7,757 nucleotides of DNA from assembly GCA_051744345.1 (NCBI GenBank), contig JBNJCW010000078.1, forward strand, positions 1 through 7,757. Direction: 5' to 3'. Shown in pieces: positions 1-5,992 of the stretch. Origin of the DNA: Halolacustris sp051744345 (GTDB lineage: Bacteria; Actinomycetota; Humimicrobiia; Humimicrobiales; Humimicrobiaceae). Under the pieces are notes generated by a model that had not been told where the DNA came from, ran no database searches, and was given only the letters and a program-made list of their open reading frames with translations. Each line of letters starts with the position of its first letter. The stretch's first letter is position 1. Made by a program: the position numbers and the translations under genes.

Positions 1-41
1 CTCTTTAAACCGCTGTCTTTTCTCTCTTCCTTAGTCCTCAT
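1..41 (-). CDS. rplR: 50S ribosomal protein L18, 5' end only
   Basis: Only the first 13 codons are in the window; the gene runs off the left edge. It starts at an ATG (41..39) preceded by AAGGAG with a 5-nt spacer and begins MRTKEERKDSGLK, a short, charged, basic start compatible with L18, which binds 5S rRNA in the central protuberance of the 50S subunit with L5. The call rests mainly on position: rplR follows rplF in the bacterial spc operon, and the gap here is only 16 nt. An ATG slightly upstream (46..44) runs into TGA after one codon, so it is not the start. Too little of the protein is visible to confirm the family by its own motifs. Confidence 0.75.
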   Translation of the reverse strand, partial: MRTKEERKDSGLK

Positions 42-57
42 AGCATCTCCTTAAACT

Positions 58-612
58 TTATTTGCCGGTACCGGCCGTAATAGCAGCTTTACCAACTTTC
101 CTTCTTACATATTCATCTTCGTATCTAATACCCTTGCCCTTATAAGGCTCAGGTCTCCTTATATCCCTTATGTCCGCAGTAATCTTGCCCACCAGCTGTT
201 TATCGGCACCAGTAACCACAATGGTATTGTTGTCAGGCACCTCAAAGCTGATGCCTTCTATCTGCTCAACAATCACCGGATTTGAATACCCAACCTGTAT
301 CTCCAGGTTTTTCCCCTTAAGGGAAGCCCTGTATCCTACGCCCACTATTTTTAGCCTTTTGGAAAATCCCCGGCTTACACCTTCAATAATATTATTAATA
401 AGGCTCCGGTACAGGCCGTACTTGGCCATACCTTCCTTAGAGGTGCTGGCCGGTTTGACCTTCAGCTGGCCATCTTCCTGTATAACCTTGATACCGGGGT
501 CCAGTTCAACCGAAAGCTCTCCCAGCCTGCCTTTAGCTATAACTTTATCTTTTTTTATGTCTACCTCTATACCCTCAGGTATATCAATAGGCCTTTTACC
601 AATTCTTGACAC
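58..612 (-). CDS. rplF: 50S ribosomal protein L6
   Basis: L6 binds 23S rRNA near the sarcin-ricin loop, next to the site where translation factors act. The 184-residue protein begins MSRIGKRPIDIPEG, the usual L6 N-terminus, and ends with the L6 signature PEPYKGKGIRYEDEY (residues 154-168) followed by VRRKVGKA. The frame is open up to a TTG at 621, but that codon directly abuts the GAGG Shine-Dalgarno motif. The GTG at 612..610 lies 9 nt from it and gives exactly the family start, so GTG is chosen. Stop is TAA. The gene lies 18 nt after rpsH and 16 nt before rplR and is probably co-transcribed with them. Confidence 0.97.
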   Translation of the reverse strand: MSRIGKRPIDIPEGIEVDIKKDKVIAKGRLGELSVELDPGIKVIQEDGQLKVKPASTSKEGMAKYGLYRSLINNIIEGVSRGFSKRLKIVGVGYRASLKGKNLEIQVGYSNPVIVEQIEGISFEVPDNNTIVVTGADKQLVGKITADIRDIRRPEPYKGKGIRYEDEYVRRKVGKAAITAGTGK

Positions 613-630
613 TTCTAACAACCTCGCTTT

Positions 631-1032
631 CTACCATATAAAACAAAGTAATTCTCCACCAACGCCCTCTTTTTTTGCCTGTTTGTCAGTTAAGACACCC
701 TTTGAAGTTGAGAGTATTGCTGTACCCAAACCTCCGAGCACCCTGGGTATTTCATCTTTGTTTTTATAAGTCCTCCTGCTTGGTTTGCTAATCCTTTTCA
801 AACCAATTATAGAACTCCTTTTATCCTTATCGTATTTAAGGTACACCCTGATATATTCCAAATTATTTTCTGTCTGCCGGGTTTCCTTACCCTTTACAAA
901 CCCTTCTTCTTCCAATATTCTCGCAATTTCAAATTTAAGCTTGGAATAGGGTATATCCACCCACTCCAATTTAGCATTGCTTGCATTCCTTACTCTAGTC
1001 AACATATCTGCAACCGGATCTGAGACTGCCAT
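631..1032 (-). CDS. rpsH: 30S ribosomal protein S8
   Basis: S8 binds the central domain of 16S rRNA and is a primary assembly protein of the 30S platform. In E. coli it also represses its own spc operon by binding mRNA near the rplE start; no such site was identified here. The product is 133 residues, close to the usual 130. It starts MAVSDPVADMLTRVRNA, the typical S8 opening, and ends with the S8 signature GLGTAILSTSKGVLTDKQA followed by GELLCFIW at the C-terminus. The ATG is preceded by a strong AAAGGAGGTTTA. Stop is TAG. It lies 15 nt after rpsN. Confidence 0.98.
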   Translation of the reverse strand: MAVSDPVADMLTRVRNASNAKLEWVDIPYSKLKFEIARILEEEGFVKGKETRQTENNLEYIRVYLKYDKDKRSSIIGLKRISKPSRRTYKNKDEIPRVLGGLGTAILSTSKGVLTDKQAKKEGVGGELLCFIW

Positions 1033-1047
1033 TAAACCTCCTTTATA

Positions 1048-1233
1048 TTACCAACTGGATTTGGTCAATCCAGGGATTTTTCCTTCATGGGCCAGCTCCC
1101 TTAAACAGATTCTGCACAGGCCGAACTTCCGGTAATACGCTCTGCTTCGCCCGCACCTATTGCATCTGTTATATTCTCTGGTCTTATATTTACTTTCTTT
1201 GCTCTGTTTCTCTATTAATGCTTTCCTAGCCAA
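1048..1233 (-). CDS. rpsN: 30S ribosomal protein S14, zinc-binding type Z
   Basis: S14 sits in the 30S head beside S3, S10 and S19. This is the short 61-residue form with an intact zinc ribbon: Cys24, Cys27, Cys40 and Cys43 (CNRC and CRIC). The long S14 of E. coli is about 100 residues and lacks these cysteines. The end GKIPGLTKSSW is typical of type Z. The start codon is TTG (1233..1231); it gives the family start MARKALIEK and has GGGGAGGAG upstream with suitable spacing, so no better start exists. Some bacteria keep a second, zinc-free S14 elsewhere in the genome for zinc starvation; that cannot be seen here. The gene is sometimes named rpsZ. Confidence 0.97.
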   Translation of the reverse strand: MARKALIEKQSKESKYKTREYNRCNRCGRSRAYYRKFGLCRICLRELAHEGKIPGLTKSSW

Positions 1234-1251
1234 AAAAACTCCTCCCCTAGA

Positions 1252-1797
1252 TTATTTTTTCCTAAAAGGAAAACCAAATTTGGACAACAGGCTTAAAGCC
1301 TCTTTATCCGTATCCACGGTGGTATTTATAGTAACGTTCATCCCTTTTACGCTCAAAATACTGTCATAATCAATCTCAGGAAACACCAATTGTTCCCTTA
1401 TCCCCAGGGTATAATTGCCTGAACCGTCAAAACTTTTCGGCGAAAGCCCCCTGAAATCCCTTACCCTGGGCAAAGCTACATTGAGCAATCTATCCAAAAA
1501 CTCATACATCCTGGCTCCTCTTAAGGTTACCTTGCAACCTATTGGATTTCCTTCCCTTACCTTGAAACCGGCAATCGATTTTTTTGCTTTGGTAATTACA
1601 GGCTTCTGGCCAGTAATTTTTGCCAGGTCCTCTGTTGCTGACTCAAGCTCCTTTATATTTTCAGTTGCAGAACCCACTCCCATATTAACGCTTATCTTCT
1701 CTACCCTGGGTACCTGCATTACATTGCTGTAGCCAAACTCTTTCATCAGTTCCGGCACCATCTGTTTCTCGTAAAATTCTTTTAATCTCGGTTTCAT
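1252..1797 (-). CDS. rplE: 50S ribosomal protein L5
   Basis: L5 binds 5S rRNA in the central protuberance and contacts the P-site tRNA. Conserved blocks are all present: FGYSNVMQVPRVEKISVNMGVG (residues 21-42), TKAKKSIAGFKVREGNPIG (69-87), VTLRGARMYEFLDRL (90-104), and RDFRGLSPKSFDG to GIREQLVFPEI (113-142). The frame is open to an ATG at 1878, but that start would add 27 residues and overlap rplX by 59 nt. The ATG at 1797..1795 has AAGGTGG 5 nt upstream and gives 181 residues, matching the family's usual 179-180, so it is chosen. An intermediate ATG at 1818 has GGAGAG at longer spacing and remains possible. Stop is TAA. Confidence 0.96.
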   Translation of the reverse strand: MKPRLKEFYEKQMVPELMKEFGYSNVMQVPRVEKISVNMGVGSATENIKELESATEDLAKITGQKPVITKAKKSIAGFKVREGNPIGCKVTLRGARMYEFLDRLLNVALPRVRDFRGLSPKSFDGSGNYTLGIREQLVFPEIDYDSILSVKGMNVTINTTVDTDKEALSLLSKFGFPFRKK

Positions 1798-1819
1798 CGA
1801 TACCACCTTAGCACTCATT

Positions 1820-2131
1820 TTAAATCTGCTCTCCACATCTTTTGCATACCCTTGTCTTCTCACCGCTTTTGCCAGCAACGAACCCTACCCTTGAAGGCTT
1901 ATTGCAGTTAGGGCATACAAGCAGGACATTGGACATATCCATGGGTCCTTCCTTTTTTATTATGCCTCCCGGCTCATTCTGGCTTTTCTGGCGGGTATGT
2001 CTGTTTATTATATTAATGCCTTCAACAACAACTCTGCCGTTCTTTCTGTCTATCCTTAAGACTTTGCCGGTTTTGCCCCGGTCTTTGCCCCGCAATATTT
2101 TTACTTTGTCATTCTTTTTTATCTTTAACAT
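1820..2131 (-). CDS. rplX: 50S ribosomal protein L24, four-cysteine form
   Basis: L24 is an early assembly protein that binds the 5' domain of 23S rRNA. The 103-residue product carries an N-terminal KOW-type segment (KKNDKVKILRGKDRGKTGKV, residues 5-24) and the L24 block GINIINRHTRQ. The C-terminal half contains two CxxC pairs, Cys73/Cys76 (CPNC) and Cys96/Cys99 (CKRC), which look like a zinc ribbon; E. coli and B. subtilis L24 lack these cysteines. Zinc binding is inferred from spacing only. The ATG follows AGGAG at 7 nt, and that Shine-Dalgarno sequence is built into the rplN stop (TAGGAG), suggesting reinitiation or coupling. Stop is TAA. Confidence 0.97.
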   Translation of the reverse strand: MLKIKKNDKVKILRGKDRGKTGKVLRIDRKNGRVVVEGINIINRHTRQKSQNEPGGIIKKEGPMDMSNVLLVCPNCNKPSRVGFVAGKSGEKTRVCKRCGEQI

Positions 2132-2141
2132 CTTCCCGCTC

Positions 2142-2510
2142 CTAAACCACTTCCGGTGAAAGTGAAATAATTTTCATAAAATTTTTTTCCCTCAGCTCCC
2201 TGGCTACCGGACCGAAAATCCTGGTTCCCCGGGGATTGTTCTGGTTGTCAATAATAACTGCCGCATTATCGTCAAACCTTATATTAGAGCCGTCTCTGCG
2301 CCTGTAGGACTTCCTGGACCTTACCAGCACAGCCTTTACAATTTCACTCTTTTTTACTACTCCCCCGGGATTAGCATCCTTTACCGTAGCAATAAAAATA
2401 TCCCCTATTTTGGCATACCTTCTCCTGGAGCCGCCAAGCACCTTCAGGCATAATATCTGCCTGGCTCCTGTATTATCAGCCACTTTTACCATGCTTTCTG
2501 CTTGAATCAT
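2142..2510 (-). CDS. rplN: 50S ribosomal protein L14
   Basis: L14 lies on the 50S interface and helps form intersubunit bridges with 16S rRNA. The protein is exactly 122 residues, the canonical bacterial length. Typical blocks are MIQAESMVKVADNTGARQI at the N-terminus, GDIFIATVKDANPGG near residue 36, VKAVLVRSRKSYRRRDGS in the middle (residues 58-75) and GTRIFGPVARELR near residue 95. The ATG has GGGAAGGG upstream, partly within the 14-nt gap after rpsQ. In E. coli this gene opens the separate spc operon with its own promoter; here the gap has no room for one. Stop is TAG. Confidence 0.98.
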   Translation of the reverse strand: MIQAESMVKVADNTGARQILCLKVLGGSRRRYAKIGDIFIATVKDANPGGVVKKSEIVKAVLVRSRKSYRRRDGSNIRFDDNAAVIIDNQNNPRGTRIFGPVARELREKNFMKIISLSPEVV

Positions 2511-2524
2511 TATACTACCCTTCC

Positions 2525-2779
2525 CTACTCAGCTTTCCTGATTATCTCCAACAAACGCCATCTCTTGGTTTTGCTAAGCGGCCTAGTCTCAGCAATCCTT
2601 ACCACATCTCCAACCCTGCAGGAGTTATCAGGATCGTCCACCTTAAAATTTTTAAACTTTTTCAAAATTTTCTTATACAAAGGGTGCTTGTAATGAGATG
2701 CAACCTCAACCACCGCGGTTTTCTGCATCTTATCACTGACTACAGTGCCTACCCTTTCCTTTCTTTTTCCTCTTTCCAA
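2525..2779 (-). CDS. rpsQ: 30S ribosomal protein S17
   Basis: S17 is a primary 16S rRNA-binding protein in the 30S body. The product has the N-terminal RVGTVVSDKMQKTAVVEV strand region and the C-terminal signature VGDVVRIAETRPLSKTKRWR. There is no usable ATG: two adjacent TTG codons (2782 and 2779) follow AAGGGGGATA. The second lies 6 nt from the Shine-Dalgarno motif and gives MERGKRKERVG, the usual family start, and 84 residues, the length of E. coli S17. It is chosen, although the first would add only one residue. The ribosome binding site overlaps the rpmC stop. Stop is TAG. Confidence 0.96.
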   Translation of the reverse strand: MERGKRKERVGTVVSDKMQKTAVVEVASHYKHPLYKKILKKFKNFKVDDPDNSCRVGDVVRIAETRPLSKTKRWRLLEIIRKAE

Positions 2780-2790
2780 CAATATCCCCC

Positions 2791-3003
2791 TTATTTGCTG
2801 CTTTTGTTGCTAATTCCCAATTCCTTTTCCCTTATCAGGGTATTTATAGCCGCAACTTCCCTCTTCAAATTCTTAACCCTCATTGGATTCTCCAGCTGCC
2901 CGGTTGCCTTCTGGAACTTCAGGTTAAAAATATTTTTTTTAAGCTCAGCTCTCCTCTTTACAAGCTCTTCTTTTGTCTGTTCCCTTAATTCATTAGTTTT
3001 CAT
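2791..3003 (-). CDS. rpmC: 50S ribosomal protein L29
   Basis: L29 is a small helical-hairpin protein next to L23 at the peptide exit site of the 50S subunit. The 70-residue sequence shows the expected two-helix pattern: ELREQTKEELVKRRAELKK, then FNLKFQKATGQLENPMRV with the family motif around residues 26-42, and a second helix ending INTLIREKE. The ATG is preceded by GGGTGAGAT, a moderate Shine-Dalgarno match. It lies 16 nt after rplP and 11 nt before rpsQ. The C-terminal tail (LGISNKSSK) is not conserved. Stop is TAA. Confidence 0.96.
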   Translation of the reverse strand: MKTNELREQTKEELVKRRAELKKNIFNLKFQKATGQLENPMRVKNLKREVAAINTLIREKELGISNKSSK

Positions 3004-3019
3004 ATCTCACCCAATAAAG

Positions 3020-3433
3020 CTATTCCTTTATAAACTTTGCGTCTATTGGCAATTTATTGGAAGCCCTGCGTATAGCTTCCCTTGCTATCTCTTCACTTAC
3101 GCCAGAAAGTTCGAACATTATCTTTCCCGGTTTTACTACAGCAACCCACTGCTCGGGGATGCCTTTGCCGCCGCCCATCCTGGTCTCAGCCGGCTGTTTG
3201 GTAACCGGCTTATGGGGGAAAATATTAATCCATACCTTTCCGCCCCTTTTTATAAACCTGGTAAGCGCAACCCTTGCTGCCTCTATTTGCTTAGAGGTAA
3301 TCCAGCCAGGCTCAAGCGCCTGCAGTCCGTATTCCCCAAAGGAAAGCTTCAATCCTCCCTTGGCAATACCTTTCATTCTGCCTCTCTGCACCTTTCGGTG
3401 TTTTACCCTTTTGGGCATCAACATTGGTGACAT
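3020..3433 (-). CDS. rplP: 50S ribosomal protein L16
   Basis: L16 binds near the A-site tRNA elbow and organises the late-forming part of the peptidyl transferase region. The 137-residue protein has the L16 blocks MLMPKRVKHRKVQRGRMKG (residues 4-22), SFGEYGLQALEPGWITSKQI (31-50), GGKVWINIFPHKPVTKQP (64-81) and TRMGGGKG (84-91). The usual family start is MLMPKR, which corresponds to an ATG at 3424. The ATG at 3433 has AGGAG with a 6-nt spacer, whereas the 3424 ATG is 15 nt away, so the upstream start is chosen and adds MSP. The Shine-Dalgarno motif overlaps the rpsC stop (TAGGAG). Stop is TAG. Confidence 0.97.
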   Translation of the reverse strand: MSPMLMPKRVKHRKVQRGRMKGIAKGGLKLSFGEYGLQALEPGWITSKQIEAARVALTRFIKRGGKVWINIFPHKPVTKQPAETRMGGGKGIPEQWVAVVKPGKIMFELSGVSEEIAREAIRRASNKLPIDAKFIKE

Positions 3434-3442
3434 TTTATTCTC

Positions 3443-4150
3443 CTAACTTGAAACTTTTTTCCCTTCTTTGGCCTCTTCAGCGGATTCCTTAATTTTTTTC
3501 TTCTCTTCTTCAATTTCTTCCTTGTCCAGAATCCTGTCCCCAAGGTAAATCCAGGTTTTTACTCCTATCTTGCCGAAGGTGGTATTGGCCTCAGCAAAAC
3601 CGTAATCTATATCAGCCCTTAAGGTATGAAGAGGCACTCTTCCTTCACGGTACCACTCAGTCCTGGCCATTTCAGCTCCGCCGAGCCGGCCTGAGCACTG
3701 TACCCTTATTCCCTTGGCCCCTGCTTTCATGGCCAGAGATACCGCTTTTTTCATCGCCCTCCTGAAGCTTACCCTTCCCAGCAGCTGGCCGGCTATGCCT
3801 TCCGCCACCAGTTTGGCAATAAGTTCAGGTTTTTTTATCTCAATTATATTAAGCTGGATATTCTTATTTATCTCTTTTTCCAGCAGGGCCCTTATATCAT
3901 TTATGGTATTTCCTTTACGCCCTATAACTATTCCTGGCTTAGAGGTATGCACATCAATCTTTACATCCTCGGTAGTCCTCTCTATCTCAATAGCAGAAAT
4001 ACCTGCATTTTCCAGCTGGTCATTTATAATTTTCCTTATTTTTATATCTTCATTGAGGAGCTGGGGATAGTCCTTGGTAGCAAACCACCTGGACTTCCAG
4101 TCCTTGTTTATACCTAACCTTAGGCCATTGGGATTAATCTTTTGTCCCAT
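3443..4150 (-). CDS. rpsC: 30S ribosomal protein S3
   Basis: S3 lies at the mRNA entry tunnel of the 30S head and contributes to mRNA helicase activity. The 235-residue protein starts MGQKINPNGLRLGI, has a type II KH domain with the GxxG loop GIVIGRKG (residues 73-80), and the conserved C-terminal domain CSGRLGGAEMARTEWYREG (152-170) followed by TLRADIDYG. Residues after about 208 form a highly charged, lineage-specific tail rich in Glu and Lys, ending KKVSS. The ATG follows AGGAGGT at 8 nt. That motif and the first 17 nt lie inside the end of rplV, implying translational coupling. Stop is TAG. Confidence 0.98.
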   Translation of the reverse strand: MGQKINPNGLRLGINKDWKSRWFATKDYPQLLNEDIKIRKIINDQLENAGISAIEIERTTEDVKIDVHTSKPGIVIGRKGNTINDIRALLEKEINKNIQLNIIEIKKPELIAKLVAEGIAGQLLGRVSFRRAMKKAVSLAMKAGAKGIRVQCSGRLGGAEMARTEWYREGRVPLHTLRADIDYGFAEANTTFGKIGVKTWIYLGDRILDKEEIEEEKKKIKESAEEAKEGKKVSS

Positions 4151-4502
4151 TAGTCTCTACCTCCTCTTTTTTTCCATCGGATACAAATACAGTAATGTGA
4201 GAGGTTCTCTTTCTTATCCTGGTAGCTCTACCCCGGGCTCTTGGCCTGAATCTCTTCAGGATTGGCCCCTCATTTACATAAATCTTTGAAATAAACAATT
4301 CATCTTCTCCCATCCCGTGGTTTTCAACAGCGTTTGCTGCTGCGCTGTTTATTGCCTTCTTTACCATCTCTGCAGCCTTTTTGGGAGTAAAAGATAAAAT
4401 ATTTACTGCATCTTCTACTTTTTTATCTCTGACTAAATCAATCACCAGTTTTACCTTTCTGGGTGATATCCTCACGAATTTCTCTACTGCTTTAGCTTCC
4501 AA
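4134..4502 (-). CDS. rplV: 50S ribosomal protein L22
   Basis: L22 lines the polypeptide exit tunnel, where the tip of its long beta-hairpin narrows the channel and, with L4, influences macrolide response. The 122-residue product has the family start EAKAVEKFVRISPRKVKLV and the hairpin and flanking block ILKRFRPRARGRATRIRKRT (residues 81-100), then SHITVFV. The start is TTG (4502..4500); it matches the family N-terminus and GGAGG lies 10 nt upstream, with no ATG available nearby. Residues beyond about 110 (KKEEVETNGTKD) form a short variable tail that overlaps the rpsC start. It follows rpsS after 33 nt. Stop is TAA. Confidence 0.97.
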   Translation of the reverse strand: MEAKAVEKFVRISPRKVKLVIDLVRDKKVEDAVNILSFTPKKAAEMVKKAINSAAANAVENHGMGEDELFISKIYVNEGPILKRFRPRARGRATRIRKRTSHITVFVSDGKKEEVETNGTKD

Positions 4503-4535
4503 AGCTTCTTGCCCTCCAATCGACGCCTTTTATTG

Positions 4536-4832
4536 CTATTCCTTTTTAACAGAAGCAACTTTTTCACTTTTTCCCTTAAAAACATGCGGCCTTATTGACC
4601 TGGTGGGAGCAAACTCCCCGAGCTTATGGCCTACCATAGCCTCAGACACAAAAACAGGTATATGCCTCTTGCCGTCATGCACAGCAATAGTGTGCCCTAC
4701 CATCTCCGGAAAAATAGTAGATCTTCTGGACCAAGTTTTAATGATCTTCTTTTCGCCTTTCTGGTTAAGCTCTTCAATTTTCCCTAATAGTTTAAGATCT
4801 ACATAAGGGCCTTTTTTTAAAGACCTGGACAT
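4536..4832 (-). CDS. rpsS: 30S ribosomal protein S19
   Basis: S19 is a 30S head protein that contacts S13 and forms part of the A-site finger bridge. The 98-residue sequence begins MSRSLKKGPYVDLKLL and contains KTWSRRSTIFPEMVGHTIAV (residues 32-51), HIPVFVSEAMVGHKLGEFAPTR (57-78), all standard for S19. It is a few residues longer than the usual 92-93 because of a Lys/Ser-rich tail (GKSEKVASVKKE). The ATG has a consensus AAGGAGG 6 nt upstream. The gene lies 23 nt after rplB. Stop is TAG. Confidence 0.98.
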   Translation of the reverse strand: MSRSLKKGPYVDLKLLGKIEELNQKGEKKIIKTWSRRSTIFPEMVGHTIAVHDGKRHIPVFVSEAMVGHKLGEFAPTRSIRPHVFKGKSEKVASVKKE

Positions 4833-4855
4833 ACAATTCCTCCTTAAGCTACAAA

Positions 4856-5683
4856 CTATTTCCTTCTTTTTACAATATATTTATCGCTAGGCTTATTCTT
4901 TTTACGGGTCCTGTACCCAAGGGACGGCTGGCCCCATGGGCTTACGGGATCCCTGCCTGCACTCTTGTTCTTGCCTTCGCCGCCGCCGTGCGGATGGTCC
5001 ACAGGATTCATGGCTGTACCCCTTACCGAGGGCCTTACCCCCAGCCATCTTTTCCTTCCCGCTTTCCCCAGGCTCAAGATCTCATGGTCTATATTCCCAA
5101 TCTGGCCTATGGTGGCCCTGCACTTGAGGTTAACCAGCCTAACTTCACTAGAGGGGAGCTTAATATTAGCATAACCCTCCTCCTTGGCAAGCAGCTGGGC
5201 AGAACCCCCGGCTGACCTTGCAATTTCAGCCCCTTTGCCGGGCTTTAGCTCAATATTATGTACAATTGTACCAACCGGAATATTTTTAAGCGGAAGGCAA
5301 TTCCCCGGTTTTATGTCTGAGTCCTCTCCAGACATTACCCAGTCTCCCACCATCAGTTTGCGGGGAGCAATTATATATCTTTTCTCTCCGTCCGCATAAC
5401 TTAACAGGGCAATCCTTGCGCTCCGGTTGGGATCATACTCTAAAGCTTCGACCCTGGCAGGCACATTATCCTTATTCCTCTTAAAATCTATTATCCTGTA
5501 TAGCCTTTTGTGGCCGCCGCCGCTGTGTCTTCTGGTAATCCTGCCATTATTATTCCTGCCTGCCTTCTTAGACATAGACCTGGTCAGGGCTTTCTCCGGC
5601 TTCTTGCTGGCCAGGCTGGAATGGTCTGACACCGTCGCAAACCTTCTGCCTGGTGATGTTGGCTTATATTTTTTTAATGCCAC
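4856..5683 (-). CDS. rplB: 50S ribosomal protein L2
   Basis: L2 is one of the largest and most conserved 50S proteins and is needed for subunit joining and peptidyl transferase assembly. The 275-residue length is normal. The RNA-binding N-terminal half includes GRNNNGRITRRHSGGGHKR (42-60); the C-terminal half has VRGTAMNPVDHPHGGGEGK (220-238), including the conserved His230 that aligns with the E. coli His implicated in activity. The start is GTG (5683..5681) with GGAGGT then six A residues upstream; it gives MALKKYKPTSPGRR, the family start. It follows rplW after 21 nt. Stop is TAG. Confidence 0.99.
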   Translation of the reverse strand: MALKKYKPTSPGRRFATVSDHSSLASKKPEKALTRSMSKKAGRNNNGRITRRHSGGGHKRLYRIIDFKRNKDNVPARVEALEYDPNRSARIALLSYADGEKRYIIAPRKLMVGDWVMSGEDSDIKPGNCLPLKNIPVGTIVHNIELKPGKGAEIARSAGGSAQLLAKEEGYANIKLPSSEVRLVNLKCRATIGQIGNIDHEILSLGKAGRKRWLGVRPSVRGTAMNPVDHPHGGGEGKNKSAGRDPVSPWGQPSLGYRTRKKNKPSDKYIVKRRK

Positions 5684-5704
5684 TTTTTTACCTCCAAAAA
5701 CTAT

Positions 5705-5992
5705 TTAAACTGATTCAAAAAAATCAATCTTGTCTTTTTCCCTCAGCGTAACTACCGCCTTCTTTTTCCTTGAGCTCCTGCCCACAGACCTTCCCAATCT
5801 TTTCGGCTTTGACTTCAAATTAACGGTGCTTATCTTTAAAACCTTCACCTTAAAAACTTCCTCAATAGCCCTTTTTATTTCCGGTTTGGTGGCCCTCAGG
5901 TCCACAAAAAAAGAATACCGGTTCTCCTGCACTCCCCCGTAACTCTTTTCCGAAACCACAGGGGCAAGTATTATATCCCTATGATCTTGCAT
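5705..5992 (-). CDS. rplW: 50S ribosomal protein L23
   Basis: L23 sits at the tunnel exit and is the docking point for trigger factor and signal recognition particle. The 95-residue protein shows DIILAPVVSEKSY near the N-terminus (residues 6-18), the FFVDLRATKPEIKRAIEEVF block (28-47), VKVLKISTVN, a basic loop with KRLGRSVGRSSRKKKAVVTL (64-83), and the end KIDFFESV. The ATG lies inside the last 14 nt of rplD, and its Shine-Dalgarno motif (GAGGT, about 7 nt upstream) is in rplD coding sequence, so translational coupling to L4 is likely. Stop is TAA. Confidence 0.97.
   Translation of the reverse strand: MQDHRDIILAPVVSEKSYGGVQENRYSFFVDLRATKPEIKRAIEEVFKVKVLKISTVNLKSKPKRLGRSVGRSSRKKKAVVTLREKDKIDFFESV

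Noticed and set aside
39..46. Tiny ATG-CTA-TGA reading frame overlapping the rplR start
   Set aside because: One sense codon after ATG; the rplR ATG at 41 is better placed relative to AAGGAG. Chance is sufficient explanation.
170..769. A 199-codon plus-strand open frame opposite rplF and rpsH
   Set aside because: Antisense shadow rich in Ser, Leu and Pro, with no recognisable domain; the minus strand encodes complete L6 and S8.
2684..3430. A 248-codon plus-strand open frame opposite rpsQ, rpmC and rplP
   Set aside because: It lies wholly antisense to three confidently identified ribosomal protein genes and its translation is low-complexity hydrophobic, as expected from the complement of Lys/Glu-rich coding sequence. 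No motif or start signal supports it.
3843..3848. TATAAT on the minus strand inside rpsC
   Set aside because: No -35-like sequence at suitable spacing (ATAAAT at 17 nt), and it lies within conserved coding sequence; most likely chance.
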